NCBI GenBank assembly: GCA_041855385.1
Contig: JBHAEC010000113.1
Location: 1 to 5,297, forward strand
Origin: JBHAEC01 sp041855385
GTDB lineage: Bacteria; Bacillota; Negativicutes; Veillonellales; Veillonellaceae
Reading direction: 5' to 3'
Length of the DNA: 5,297 bases
Shown here piece by piece: positions 1 through 5,297 of this stretch (position 1 is its first letter; every line of letters starts with the position of its first letter). The notes beneath the pieces are model-generated. The model searched no databases and had not been told where the DNA came from. It worked only from the letters and a program-made list of their open reading frames with translations. The translations under genes were made by a program, and so were the position numbers.

Positions 1-1795
1 CAATGCCGAAAATTTGAGAACCGTTAATTGCATCCGTAGACGTTGAGCTGATTTCGCCCGGCGCAACATTAACAATTTTTTCGGCATTCGCATTAATACC
101 ACTATCATTAATATAGACTTTGTTACCAACTTTATATTCGTCAGCTGTAATGGAACTCGTTGCAATGCTATTAAGCCCCGTCAAATCGGTTCCCAACTTA
201 ACCATGAGTACACCGGATCCATCGGCTACCACTCCAATGTTGTTGTCGGTCAACTTAGAAGCATCTGTGATACCACCTTTAATATCAATCTGTTCATTAA
301 GTTTTTTCTTAATGGCTGGCCCTATATCGCCTCCGTATTTCATACCATCGTTAAGGGTTGCCACTGTTTCCGTACTTGGAGTTCCGTCAGGCTTAATGTA
401 TTCGTAAGTGATTCGGGTCTTCGTATCTCCTGATGCGCCATCCACGCCGGCAGCCCCTTGGGCCCCTTTAATGGTCATGCCATTGTCTCCATTTGAGCCC
501 GTAAGAGCGATAGACCCGTCTTTTCCGTTCATAACAACCGACGCACCATCTGATCCATTTGCACTTATGGTAGCTTTTGTTCCATCTATGAGAACGGTAT
601 TATTTCCCGTACCCGCTGTAATAGTTCCTGCCGTACCGTCAACTACAACTGTTTTATCTGCATCGGTTCCCAAGGTTATTTTGGGATTTAAATTCACAGT
701 ATACTCTGTATATCCTGCCGGGTTGGCATTAGCTGTCACCGTGGTATTTGTGCCGCTCAAAACAGTAGGGTTTTTATCCGCCGCTGCTGCTACCTTAGCT
801 ATTGCATCATGAATGGTTGATTCTCCCGTGCCCCCAATATTCGTCATACTGAAACTTCCATCTTCGGCAACAGCTGCATTACCCCCTAAAATATTCACTG
901 TTGTTGACGCCATATTTCCAATATTTCCTAGTACTGCATTCAGCTGACTACCATTAATTGCATCAGTACTGGTTGCACTAATTTCACCTGCTGCAACATG
1001 TTTAAGCTGGCGCTCATTCCCTTGTGCACCGATAGAAACAAATCTCCCCTGGTCGGTTGCACTGGAAACAGTTCCATCCGTAGCCTGATTTCCCAAGTTA
1101 CCCGCAAATCCGGAATATGCCAAAAGTCCAACCTTCACAGAATTTACTGCCTTTACCTCCACAGCTCCATCACTGTTATCCCCAAGTACGACAGCACCGC
1201 TTTTCCCTGTACCGACCGTAACTTCATTACCTAAAACCATAACTTTATCGGAATTAACGGTATTCTTATATCCTACAACAGCAGAACGGCTTGCATTTGC
1301 AACATCCGACAGATTCTGGTTAGTATCAATAACCCCATCTGCGTCACGAGTAGCCGTTGCTCCCACACTATTTTGTCCCCCAAGAACAAAAGCATTATCC
1401 GTCCCTGCTCCGCCAATAGCATTATTATTGCCTACAGAGTAGGAATTAGTTGCATTAACAATGGATGGATCCCCGATGGCTCCGGAATAATTTCCTTTAA
1501 CAACATTTCCTTTACCGATGGAAATAGAGCTTATCCCTGTAGCAGAACTGCTTGAACCAATAGCAATAGAATCCACACCTTTTGCACTACTTTTATATCC
1601 CATTGCAAGAGCATACTTTGCTTCCGCCTTCGCTTCGGAGCCAAAAGCACTCGCTCTTTCCTGCGATGCTCCGGAATTATAACCTACTGCCAGACCTACC
1701 CAACCGGAAGCATTGGCGAGATTCCCAACAGCCGTAGCATTATCGACGGTTGCTTTAGCCCCGGATCCCAATGCCGTAGCAGCTTTACCTTGTGC
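1..1795 (-). CDS. Continuation of the adhesin after the frameshift (head, neck, stalk; open at window edge)
   Basis: This frame has no stop from 1795 to the left edge (about 598 codons), but it has no credible start: no ATG, GTG or TTG near its beginning has a ribosome binding site, and TAG (1798-1796) lies just upstream in the same frame. It is therefore the rest of the upstream gene. In corrected numbering it holds about 13 more head repeats (AQGKAATALGSGA to AVVLGDNS, 254-460). A YadA-type neck follows, with GNERQLKHVAAGE and STDAINGSQL (about 512-536), then a Gly-Gly/IHDAI segment. Next are Asp/Gly-rich strands with five Gly-X-Y triplets (697-711) and the segment KKLNEQIDIKGG...LTDNNIGVV, which I recall from stalks of other Negativicute and fusobacterial adhesins. 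A GIN-like element (SGINANAEKIVNV) and a second neck (STDAINGSQ) end the visible part. Confidence 0.7.
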
Positions 1796-2380
1796 CTAGC
1801 CGCATCACCAAAGGCGGATGCCGAAGCCTTTGTAGTATCTCCCAATGTACCCGCCTTTGCTCCTGCCCCCACAGCGGTTCCTTGTTTTCCATATACTTTG
1901 GCGCCATCACCTACAGCCGTACCGGAGTCCGCCCCTTCCAAAACTTGTGAGGCTTGCCCAAGAGCAGAGGAATTTTTCGCATTAGCTTTGGCCTCTCCAC
2001 CTGTAGCCACTGCATTGATTCCTTTACTTTCGGCGCTTGAGCCAATAGCTACGGAAGTAAATCCGGTAGTTCCAACCGTCGCTTTCACCCCAATAACAAC
2101 CGAATTCTCCAGTGCTGTTGCCTGAGTTCCAAGCGCAATAGCGCTGATACCTTCTGCTGTTGCATCTCTTCCGATAGCAATAGCATTGGAGGAAATCCCA
2201 CTAGGATTAGAAGGAATTCTCACTTCCGCAGTCGGTTTAATATGAGCACCTTTACCGATTGCTACGGACGATTCTCCTTCCGCCTTTGCCTCTTCACCGA
2301 CAGCGATGGACTCTACTTTAGTCGCCTGCGCGTTTTTACCTATGGCTATAGCTGCCGTCCCTGTTGCGGATGCTCCATCT
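1168..2380 (-). repeat. YadA-head degenerate repeats (about 25 copies)
   Basis: Tandem coding repeats of roughly 13-16 residues share the core [small]-[V/I/A]-[A]-[I/V/L]-G-x-x-[A/S], for example AIAIGKNA, SIAVGEEA, AIAIGRDA, SVAIGSSA, GTAVGDGA, GTAVGAGA, ATAVGNLA, ALAMGYKS and SIAIGSSS. The repeats are degenerate at DNA level, so they are old and not a simple slippage array. The array crosses the frameshift, and the repeat rhythm resumes exactly when one base is restored there. The last copies (SYSVGNNN, AFVLGGQN, VMVLGNEV, AVVLGDNS) are more divergent, with longer spacers, before the neck begins. Confidence 0.85.
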
Positions 2381-2553
2381 GCTATTTCAACATTTTCCGC
2401 ACCCAAAGCCGTACCAGTCACTACACTACCCATTATTACGCTACCCACAACTACGGCTTTTAATAATTTTGGGTTCCTCTTTCCATTCTTAGCCTTAAAT
2501 CCTGCATAAATGTCCAATTCACTTCCCCACACCTTTTTTTGAATGTCATTCAT
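1696..2553 (-). CDS. N-terminal fragment of the adhesin as read (signal peptide and first head repeats)
   Basis: This is the 285-residue product if the sequence is taken literally. Residues 1-29 form a long charged n-region rich in Lys and Arg, and residues 30-52 a hydrophobic stretch rich in Val, Gly and Ala ending LGA, with likely cleavage near Ala52. Extended signal peptides of this sort are common in large autotransporters. Residues 53-252 carry about 12 copies of the 13-16 residue YadA-head motif, such as SVAIGKGA and AIALGTQA, each forming a turn of a left-handed beta-roll. From residue 253 the frame is wrong: the last 33 residues (from RHKVKLLRHW) lose the repeat pattern and end at TAG (1698-1696). 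Without a stalk or membrane anchor this fragment could not be displayed and would probably be degraded in the periplasm. Confidence 0.75.
   Translation of the reverse strand: MNDIQKKVWGSELDIYAGFKAKNGKRNPKLLKAVVVGSVIMGSVVTGTALGAENVEIADGASATGTAAIAIGKNAQATKVESIAVGEEAKAEGESSVAIGKGAHIKPTAEVRIPSNPSGISSNAIAIGRDATAEGISAIALGTQATALENSVVIGVKATVGTTGFTSVAIGSSAESKGINAVATGGEAKANAKNSSALGQASQVLEGADSGTAVGDGAKVYGKQGTAVGAGAKAGTLGDTTKASASAFGDAARHKVKLLRHWDPGLKQPSIMLRLLGISPMLPVG
1794..1798 (-). other. Frameshift site: one base missing in a short G run
   Basis: On the minus strand the text reads GCG GCT AGG CAC AAG GTA. With one more G it would read GCG GCT AGG GCA CAA GGT, giving GDAARAQGKAATALGSGA, a perfect fit to the head-repeat pattern on both sides. 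The lesion is thus GGG to GG at 1795-1796. The shift leads to TAG after 33 wrong codons. There is no long homopolymer and no slippery heptamer, so neither classical phase variation nor programmed frameshifting is obvious. Confidence 0.8.
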
Positions 2554-2561
2554 TCCTCTTA

Positions 2562-2569
2562 CTCCTCCT
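2562..2569 (-). promoter_or_regulatory. Ribosome binding site of the adhesin
   Basis: AGGAGGAG on the minus strand ends eight bases before the ATG at 2553. It is nearly a full match to the anti-Shine-Dalgarno sequence and decides the start at 2553 over the upstream in-frame ATG at 2604. Confidence 0.85.
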
Positions 2570-2596
2570 CTGCTAAATCTACTAAACTTATATAAA

Positions 2597-2615
2597 CTAT
2601 ACACCCCAAGTATAG
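2597..2615 (-). repeat. Small inverted repeat in the adhesin leader
   Basis: CTATAC and GTATAG are perfect 6-bp arms around a 7-base loop, about 45 bases upstream of the adhesin start codon. It could be a leader hairpin or a protein-binding site. At this length in AT-rich DNA chance is also possible. Confidence 0.3.
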
Positions 2616-2644
2616 GAACTCCCCCGGCATCATATATTTAGCGC

Positions 2645-2673
2645 TTTATGATTACTCTATTTGCTGTCGCCAA
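2645..2673 (-). promoter_or_regulatory. Possible sigma-70-type promoter of the adhesin
   Basis: On the minus strand TTGGCG (2673-2668, 4/6 to TTGACA) and CATAAA (2650-2645, 4/6 to TATAAT) are separated by exactly 17 bases. Transcription would start near 2638 and give a leader of about 85 bases. Both boxes are imperfect and other AT-rich boxes lie nearby, so this is the best candidate rather than a firm call. Confidence 0.35.
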
Positions 2674-2714
2674 TACGAGTTCTCCCATTTACAATTGTCT
2701 TCGTCCACTTTTAT

Positions 2715-2749
2715 AAGTGCTGTTAAGTCCGATTAAACCGCACTTTTTT
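2715..2749 (+). terminator. Terminator-like hairpin on the plus strand with no obvious gene
   Basis: Read on the plus strand, AAGTGC (2715-2720) pairs with GCACTT (2740-2745). An inner GTTAA/TTAAAC helix follows with one mismatch and one bulge, and the loop is GTCCGA. The stem runs into six T (2744-2749, four beyond the stem). That is the shape of a weak intrinsic terminator for rightward transcription, but no rightward gene precedes it. It could end an antisense RNA over the adhesin 5' end, or simply be a structured spacer. Confidence 0.3.
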
Positions 2750-2877
2750 AGTGTAATATATTTTCAAAAATATTTCTATAGATTCCATAGAATGATATTT
2801 AGTAATCCGCTTTTATTGTAAATTGAAATTTACTATCTTAAATCTATATCCCTAATACTCATCACTTTCTTTAAGGC

Positions 2878-2903
2878 AAAACGGCTCCCTTCAGGAAGCC
2901 GTT
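2878..2903 (-). terminator. Intrinsic terminator of hcp
   Basis: On the minus strand, AACGGCTTCC and GGGAGCCGTT form a 10-bp stem (one G-T pair) around a TGAA loop, starting 13 bases after the hcp stop codon. The T run is short (four T, partly inside the stem), but the stem is strong and correctly placed. It should separate hcp from the adhesin transcript. Confidence 0.75.
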
Positions 2904-2916
2904 CCTCTATACTCTT

Positions 2917-4482
2917 TTAGCCCAGAATAGCCTTTAAATCCTCTTCCGGAGTCGTAATAGGATGAAGCTGGAATTTATCAACCAAAATATTTAACACGTT
3001 GGACGAGAAAAACTTCGGCAAGGTCGGTCCGATATAAATATTGCGGATTCCCAGTGCCAATAATGTGAGCAATACGCACACTGCTTTTTGTTCGTACCAT
3101 GAAAGCACCAGCGTCAACGGCAAGTCATTTACATCACATTCAAACGCTCCGGCCAAAGCCACCGCCACTTGGATAGCCGAATAGGAGTCATTACATTGGC
3201 CCATATCCAAAATACGTGGCAATCCGCCAATTTCACCAATTTGAAGATCGTTAAAACGGTACTTTCCACATGCCAAAGTTAATACCATCGTATCCTGCGG
3301 AGTTTGTTTAACAAACTCTGTGTAGTAATTGCGCCCTACTTTTGCACCGTCACATCCGCCTACGAGGAAGAAATGGCGAATAGCACCTGATTTTACTGCT
3401 TCAATAACCGTATCCGCAATACCTAAAACTGCACCGTGTCCGAAACCGGTCATTACTTCATGCCCGCCGTTAATGCCTGTAAATTCTTGCGCCGTTTTGT
3501 ATCCCCCTAATTCTTTCGCTTTGGCGATAAGTGCCGAAAAATCCTTATGTCCCTTCTCATCAGCTTTTACATGTCCAAGCCCGGGGAACCCTACCATATC
3601 CGTAGTAAATACGCGATCACTATAGCTGTCTCTAGGTGGCATAATGCAATTTGTTGTAAAGAAAAATACTCCCGGCACATTGTTAAATTCTTTTTGCTGA
3701 TTTTGCCAAGCCGTGCCGAAATTTCCCTTTAAGTGAGCGTGTTTTTTTAGTTCCGGATAGGCATGACAAGGTAACATCTCACCATGAGTATACACATTTA
3801 CGCCACTGCCCTCCGTCTGTTCCAGTAGCATTTTAAGATCGTGAAGATCATGCCCTGTCACAACGATAAACGGCCCCGGTTCAATCGTGAGAGTTACTTT
3901 TGTAGGCTCCGGTGTGCCGTATGTCTCCGTATTTGCCTTATCGAGCAAAGCCATACATTTCAAGTTGGCATGACCAAATTCCATTAGTAGCGATAGCCAT
4001 TCTTCCGCGCTATGGTCTTTGGCAAATTCTACCAAACCTTTATAAAACCACGTATTAACCTCTTCGTCCTCATAGCCTAGAGCCGTTGCATGCCATGCAT
4101 AAGCCGCCATTCCTCTCATACCCAAGAGCAAGGTTGAGCGCAATGAAACTATATCCTCTTCACCTTTCCACAACGCCTCCCACTCAAAATCCTTTGCCTC
4201 TGGATCAAGGCTGTTTCGACAGACATGGACTTCATCAATAAGCGCTTGTACACGTTCCTCATCAAAATTAACATTCGTTACACACATGAAAAGCCCTTGC
4301 TTGAGCAATCTTGTAGCCTCTGCGGTTTCTCCTTTTTCCATACCTGCACGTGCCAATCCGATTAATGCACTTGTCAGCTCGTCTTGTTTATTAGCCACAG
4401 GTGCAGTCTTTCCGCATACTCCCTGTATCGTACAACCTCCGGGATTAGCAGATTGTTCACATTGATAACAAAACATACTCAT
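2917..4482 (-). CDS. hcp: Hybrid cluster protein (hydroxylamine reductase / NO-stress protein)
   Basis: Hcp is a cytoplasmic iron-sulfur protein that reduces hydroxylamine to ammonia in vitro and is thought to remove nitric oxide in anaerobes. The 521-residue chain begins MSMFCYQCEQ and has the N-terminal cubane ligands C5, C8, C17 and C23 (Cx2Cx8Cx5C), the spacing of anaerobe-type (class I) Hcp. All hybrid-cluster ligands are visible: H211 (TGHDLHD), E235 (HGEMLP), C279 (TTNCIMPP), C377 (VGGCDGAK, the persulfide-cysteine position), C405 (LACGKYRF), C430 (GQCNDSY) and E464 with K466 (SWYEQKA). Spacings match the Desulfovibrio protein closely, except for a helical region between C23 and H211 about 35 residues shorter, which accounts for most of the length difference (about 550 is usual). 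The start at 4482 is set by AAAGGAG eight bases upstream. No hcr reductase gene is adjacent. A divergent Crp/Fnr regulator and a shared operator suggest stress control. Confidence 0.97.
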   Translation of the reverse strand: MSMFCYQCEQSANPGGCTIQGVCGKTAPVANKQDELTSALIGLARAGMEKGETAEATRLLKQGLFMCVTNVNFDEERVQALIDEVHVCRNSLDPEAKDFEWEALWKGEEDIVSLRSTLLLGMRGMAAYAWHATALGYEDEEVNTWFYKGLVEFAKDHSAEEWLSLLMEFGHANLKCMALLDKANTETYGTPEPTKVTLTIEPGPFIVVTGHDLHDLKMLLEQTEGSGVNVYTHGEMLPCHAYPELKKHAHLKGNFGTAWQNQQKEFNNVPGVFFFTTNCIMPPRDSYSDRVFTTDMVGFPGLGHVKADEKGHKDFSALIAKAKELGGYKTAQEFTGINGGHEVMTGFGHGAVLGIADTVIEAVKSGAIRHFFLVGGCDGAKVGRNYYTEFVKQTPQDTMVLTLACGKYRFNDLQIGEIGGLPRILDMGQCNDSYSAIQVAVALAGAFECDVNDLPLTLVLSWYEQKAVCVLLTLLALGIRNIYIGPTLPKFFSSNVLNILVDKFQLHPITTPEEDLKAILG

Positions 4483-4490
4483 ATTTTTCA

Positions 4491-4497
4491 CTCCTTT
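4491..4497 (-). promoter_or_regulatory. Ribosome binding site of hcp
   Basis: AAAGGAG on the minus strand ends eight bases before ATG 4482. The ATG two codons later (4476) would be 14 bases away. The upstream in-frame ATGs at 4518 and 4596 have no such site, and the latter lies inside the operator palindrome. Confidence 0.85.
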
Positions 4498-4552
4498 CAG
4501 TGCCAAAGCACTTGCCATATCACATAGGGAAAACCCTTTCTTTATATAAATC

Positions 4553-4581
4553 AGTATAGTATACTTAAACCACAAAATATG
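4553..4581 (-). promoter_or_regulatory. Predicted hcp promoter, activator-dependent type
   Basis: On the minus strand TATACT (4558-4553) is a good -10 box (5/6). Seventeen bases upstream there is no recognisable -35 box (CATATT); that place is occupied by an arm of the large palindrome. A good -10 with no -35 is typical of a promoter needing an activator. The start would be near 4546, giving a leader of about 64 bases. A second TATACT (4563-4558) abuts it and offers an alternative register five bases upstream. Confidence 0.5.
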
Positions 4582-4601
4582 TTGCTTCAGCAACATATTT
4601 T
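4574..4601. promoter_or_regulatory. Perfect 12-bp inverted repeat, likely operator for the Crp/Fnr-family regulator
   Basis: AAAATATGTTGC and GCAACATATTTT are perfect 12-bp arms around TTCA. The core GTTGC-N4-GCAAC has the same half-site length and spacing as the FNR box (TTGAT-N4-ATCAA) but a different base content. It lies between hcp and a divergent Crp/Fnr-family gene. Its centre (4587.5) is at -41.5 from the predicted hcp start and near -62 from the predicted regulator start. There is no T run suited to a terminator, and neither flanking gene ends here, so an operator is the best reading. Confidence 0.7.
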
Positions 4602-4614
4602 CGGTATCGTAAAT

Positions 4615-4643
4615 TTGAATAAACCAAAATAATTTTGTATTCT
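4615..4643 (+). promoter_or_regulatory. Predicted promoter of the regulator gene
   Basis: TTGAAT (4615-4620, 4/6) and TATTCT (4638-4643, 4/6) are separated by 17 bases. Transcription would start near 4650, giving a leader of about 27 bases. The large palindrome lies upstream, centred about 62 bases before the start, which would allow autoregulation. Confidence 0.5.
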
Positions 4644-4662
4644 GATCTGTTCGACTTAAGAG

Positions 4663-4668
4663 AAAGGA
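4663..4668 (+). promoter_or_regulatory. Ribosome binding site of the regulator gene
   Basis: AAAGGA ends eight bases before ATG 4677. It fixes the start of the regulator, which continues without a stop to the window edge. Confidence 0.75.
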
Positions 4669-4676
4669 ACAATATT

Positions 4677-5297
4677 ATGGATCCGAAACATCTTGACGTA
4701 TTAAGCCGCTCTGTACTTTTTCATGGATTAACAAAGGAAGAAATAGATATTTTTTTAAGTAAGGCCAGTGTAATAATAAAAAGCTATAAAAAAGACAGTT
4801 TTGTTGCCCTGTCCGGGGACCCCATGGAGGGAATCGGCGTCCTTCTGGAGGGAAAAGTACTTCTTACGAGAGAAAATATTGCCGGACATCGCTCTATCGT
4901 GTCAGATTTTGCTCCTCCTGATATGTTTGGTGAAGTCTTACTTTTTACCGAAAACCCTCTTTGGCCCGCTACCATCCAAACGGTCACTCCTACGAAGGTG
5001 CTTTTTTTGCCCCCCTCCGCTTTTACAGGCCTTGTACCAGGCTGTGCACCGTATCAGACGCAGCTACTCCTAAATTTGCTGCATGATTTATCGCAAAAAG
5101 CAATTTTACTTACCCGAAAAGTTCACTATCTTTCTCTTAAAAGTATGCGTCACAAAATCTTTGCGTATCTGCAAGATCTTCATAAGAAACAACAATCCCG
5201 TACTCTTAAACTCCCCCACTCAAGACAGGAAATGGCCGATGTACTCAATGTGTGCCGTACCGCATTGAGCCGAGAAATAGGTCGCTTAGTCAAAGAA
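4677..5297 (+). CDS. Crp/Fnr-family transcriptional regulator, HcpR-like (3' end outside window)
   Basis: The 207 visible residues show the Crp/Fnr architecture. A cyclic-nucleotide-binding-type beta-barrel spans about 15-116, with a GVLLEGKVLL strand and PPDMFGEVLLF. A dimer helix spans about 125-150 and a winged helix-turn-helix about 155-207, with SRQEMADVLNV leading to recognition helix CRTALSREIGRL. The cAMP-contacting Arg after the GE motif is absent (WPATIQ), so cAMP is unlikely to be the ligand. Only two cysteines (C123, C193) are present, too few for the FNR [4Fe-4S] cluster. This leaves a haem- or other NO-sensing HcpR-like mode as an inference. In the recognition helix, S198 and R199 match FNR S212 and R213, but the usual Glu is Thr195. 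About 15-20 residues are probably missing at the right edge. It is divergent from hcp, which fits a role as its regulator. The family is sure; the HcpR function is inferred. Confidence 0.92.
   Translation, partial: MDPKHLDVLSRSVLFHGLTKEEIDIFLSKASVIIKSYKKDSFVALSGDPMEGIGVLLEGKVLLTRENIAGHRSIVSDFAPPDMFGEVLLFTENPLWPATIQTVTPTKVLFLPPSAFTGLVPGCAPYQTQLLLNLLHDLSQKAILLTRKVHYLSLKSMRHKIFAYLQDLHKKQQSRTLKLPHSRQEMADVLNVCRTALSREIGRLVKE

Larger units (their letters stand above)
1..2553 (-). pseudogene. Trimeric autotransporter adhesin (YadA/Hep_Hag type), frameshifted, 3' end outside window
   Basis: This is a surface adhesin of the type V secretion family: three chains form a fibre exported through their own C-terminal beta-barrel, which would lie beyond the left edge. 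Reading the minus strand from the ATG at 2553, the frame breaks at about 1795 and continues without a stop in another frame to position 1. Restoring one G gives 851 residues: a signal peptide (1-52), head repeats (about 60-462), a neck (about 505-545), a mixed stalk (545-815) and a second neck (825-851). The start is set by AGGAGGAG eight bases upstream; the in-frame ATG at 2604 has no such site. The frame is otherwise intact for 2.5 kb, which suggests recent loss, a reversible change or a sequencing error rather than an old pseudogene. Family assignment is firm; the binding target is unknown. Confidence 0.88.
2554..2916. other. Non-coding region between adhesin and hcp
   Basis: This 363-base stretch is AT-rich and has no credible ORF on either strand. 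From right to left it holds the hcp terminator (2878-2903), a TTCTAT-N7-ATAGAA inverted repeat (2774-2792), a terminator-like hairpin on the plus strand (2715-2749), the candidate adhesin promoter (2645-2673), and the adhesin leader with a small inverted repeat and a strong ribosome binding site. The adhesin thus appears to be transcribed from its own promoter rather than co-transcribed with hcp. Confidence 0.7.

Noticed and set aside
120..812. Two adjoining plus-strand ORFs (95 and 134 codons) opposite the adhesin
   Set aside because: They are antisense shadows of Gly/Ala/Thr-rich coding repeats, low in complexity, without ribosome binding sites or family features.
1780..1800. Programmed ribosomal frameshift in the adhesin
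   Set aside because: No X-XXY-YYZ slippery heptamer is present at the junction; restoring a G to a short run explains the break more simply.
1790..2125. Plus-strand ORF of 111 codons opposite the head repeats
   Set aside because: Its Ala/Pro-rich product mirrors the repeat codons of the adhesin on the other strand and resembles no protein family.
2554..2604. Upstream start of the adhesin at ATG 2604
   Set aside because: It has no ribosome binding site; ATG 2553 has AGGAGGAG at ideal spacing, and the upstream codons read through that site.
4483..4596. A 38-residue N-terminal extension of Hcp starting at ATG 4596
   Set aside because: It would begin inside the operator palindrome and cover the predicted promoter, has no ribosome binding site, and Hcp proteins normally begin just before the CxxC motif.
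4574..4601. Reading the large palindrome as an intrinsic terminator
   Set aside because: Both flanking genes diverge from this region, so no transcript needs to end here, and the arms end in AT bases without a real T run beyond the stem.
4801..5073. Plus-strand 90-codon ORF inside the regulator gene
   Set aside because: It is in another frame of a gene with clear Crp/Fnr domains and has no start signal of its own.
1..5297. CRISPR array, tRNA, rRNA or insertion sequence
   Set aside because: I saw no regularly spaced direct repeats, RNA gene signatures, transposase motifs or terminal inverted repeats with target duplications.

Overview
The window looks like chromosomal DNA from a diderm, anaerobic Firmicute, most likely a Negativicute (Veillonellaceae-like; Dialister or Veillonella relatives are possible). 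The evidence is a trimeric autotransporter adhesin, which needs an outer membrane, next to an anaerobe-type hybrid cluster protein, with purine-rich AGGAGG-like ribosome binding sites and a moderate G+C content. The genus is a guess.

Layout. Positions 1-2553 (minus strand) hold the 5' part of a large trimeric autotransporter adhesin gene. It has a signal peptide, about 25 YadA/Hep_Hag-type head repeats, a neck, a stalk with a short collagen-like stretch, and a second neck that runs off the left edge. One base is missing near 1795, so the gene as read stops at 1696; restoring it gives 851 residues open to the edge. Positions 2554-2916 are non-coding: adhesin leader, a possible promoter, a terminator-like hairpin on the opposite strand, and the hcp terminator. 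Positions 2917-4482 (minus) encode the hybrid cluster protein Hcp. Positions 4483-4676 are a divergent control region. Positions 4677-5297 (plus) encode a Crp/Fnr-family regulator that runs off the right edge just before its end.

How the parts fit. hcp and the regulator are divergently transcribed and share a region with a perfect 12-bp-arm inverted repeat (4574-4601). Its core, GTTGC-N4-GCAAC, has the geometry of an FNR-type site. Its centre lies at -41.5 from the hcp start predicted from the TATACT -10 box, the classical class II activator position, and near -62 for the regulator's own promoter. This suggests an HcpR-like circuit in which the regulator responds to nitrosative stress, activates hcp and perhaps controls itself. 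The adhesin is probably a separate transcription unit, insulated by the hcp terminator.
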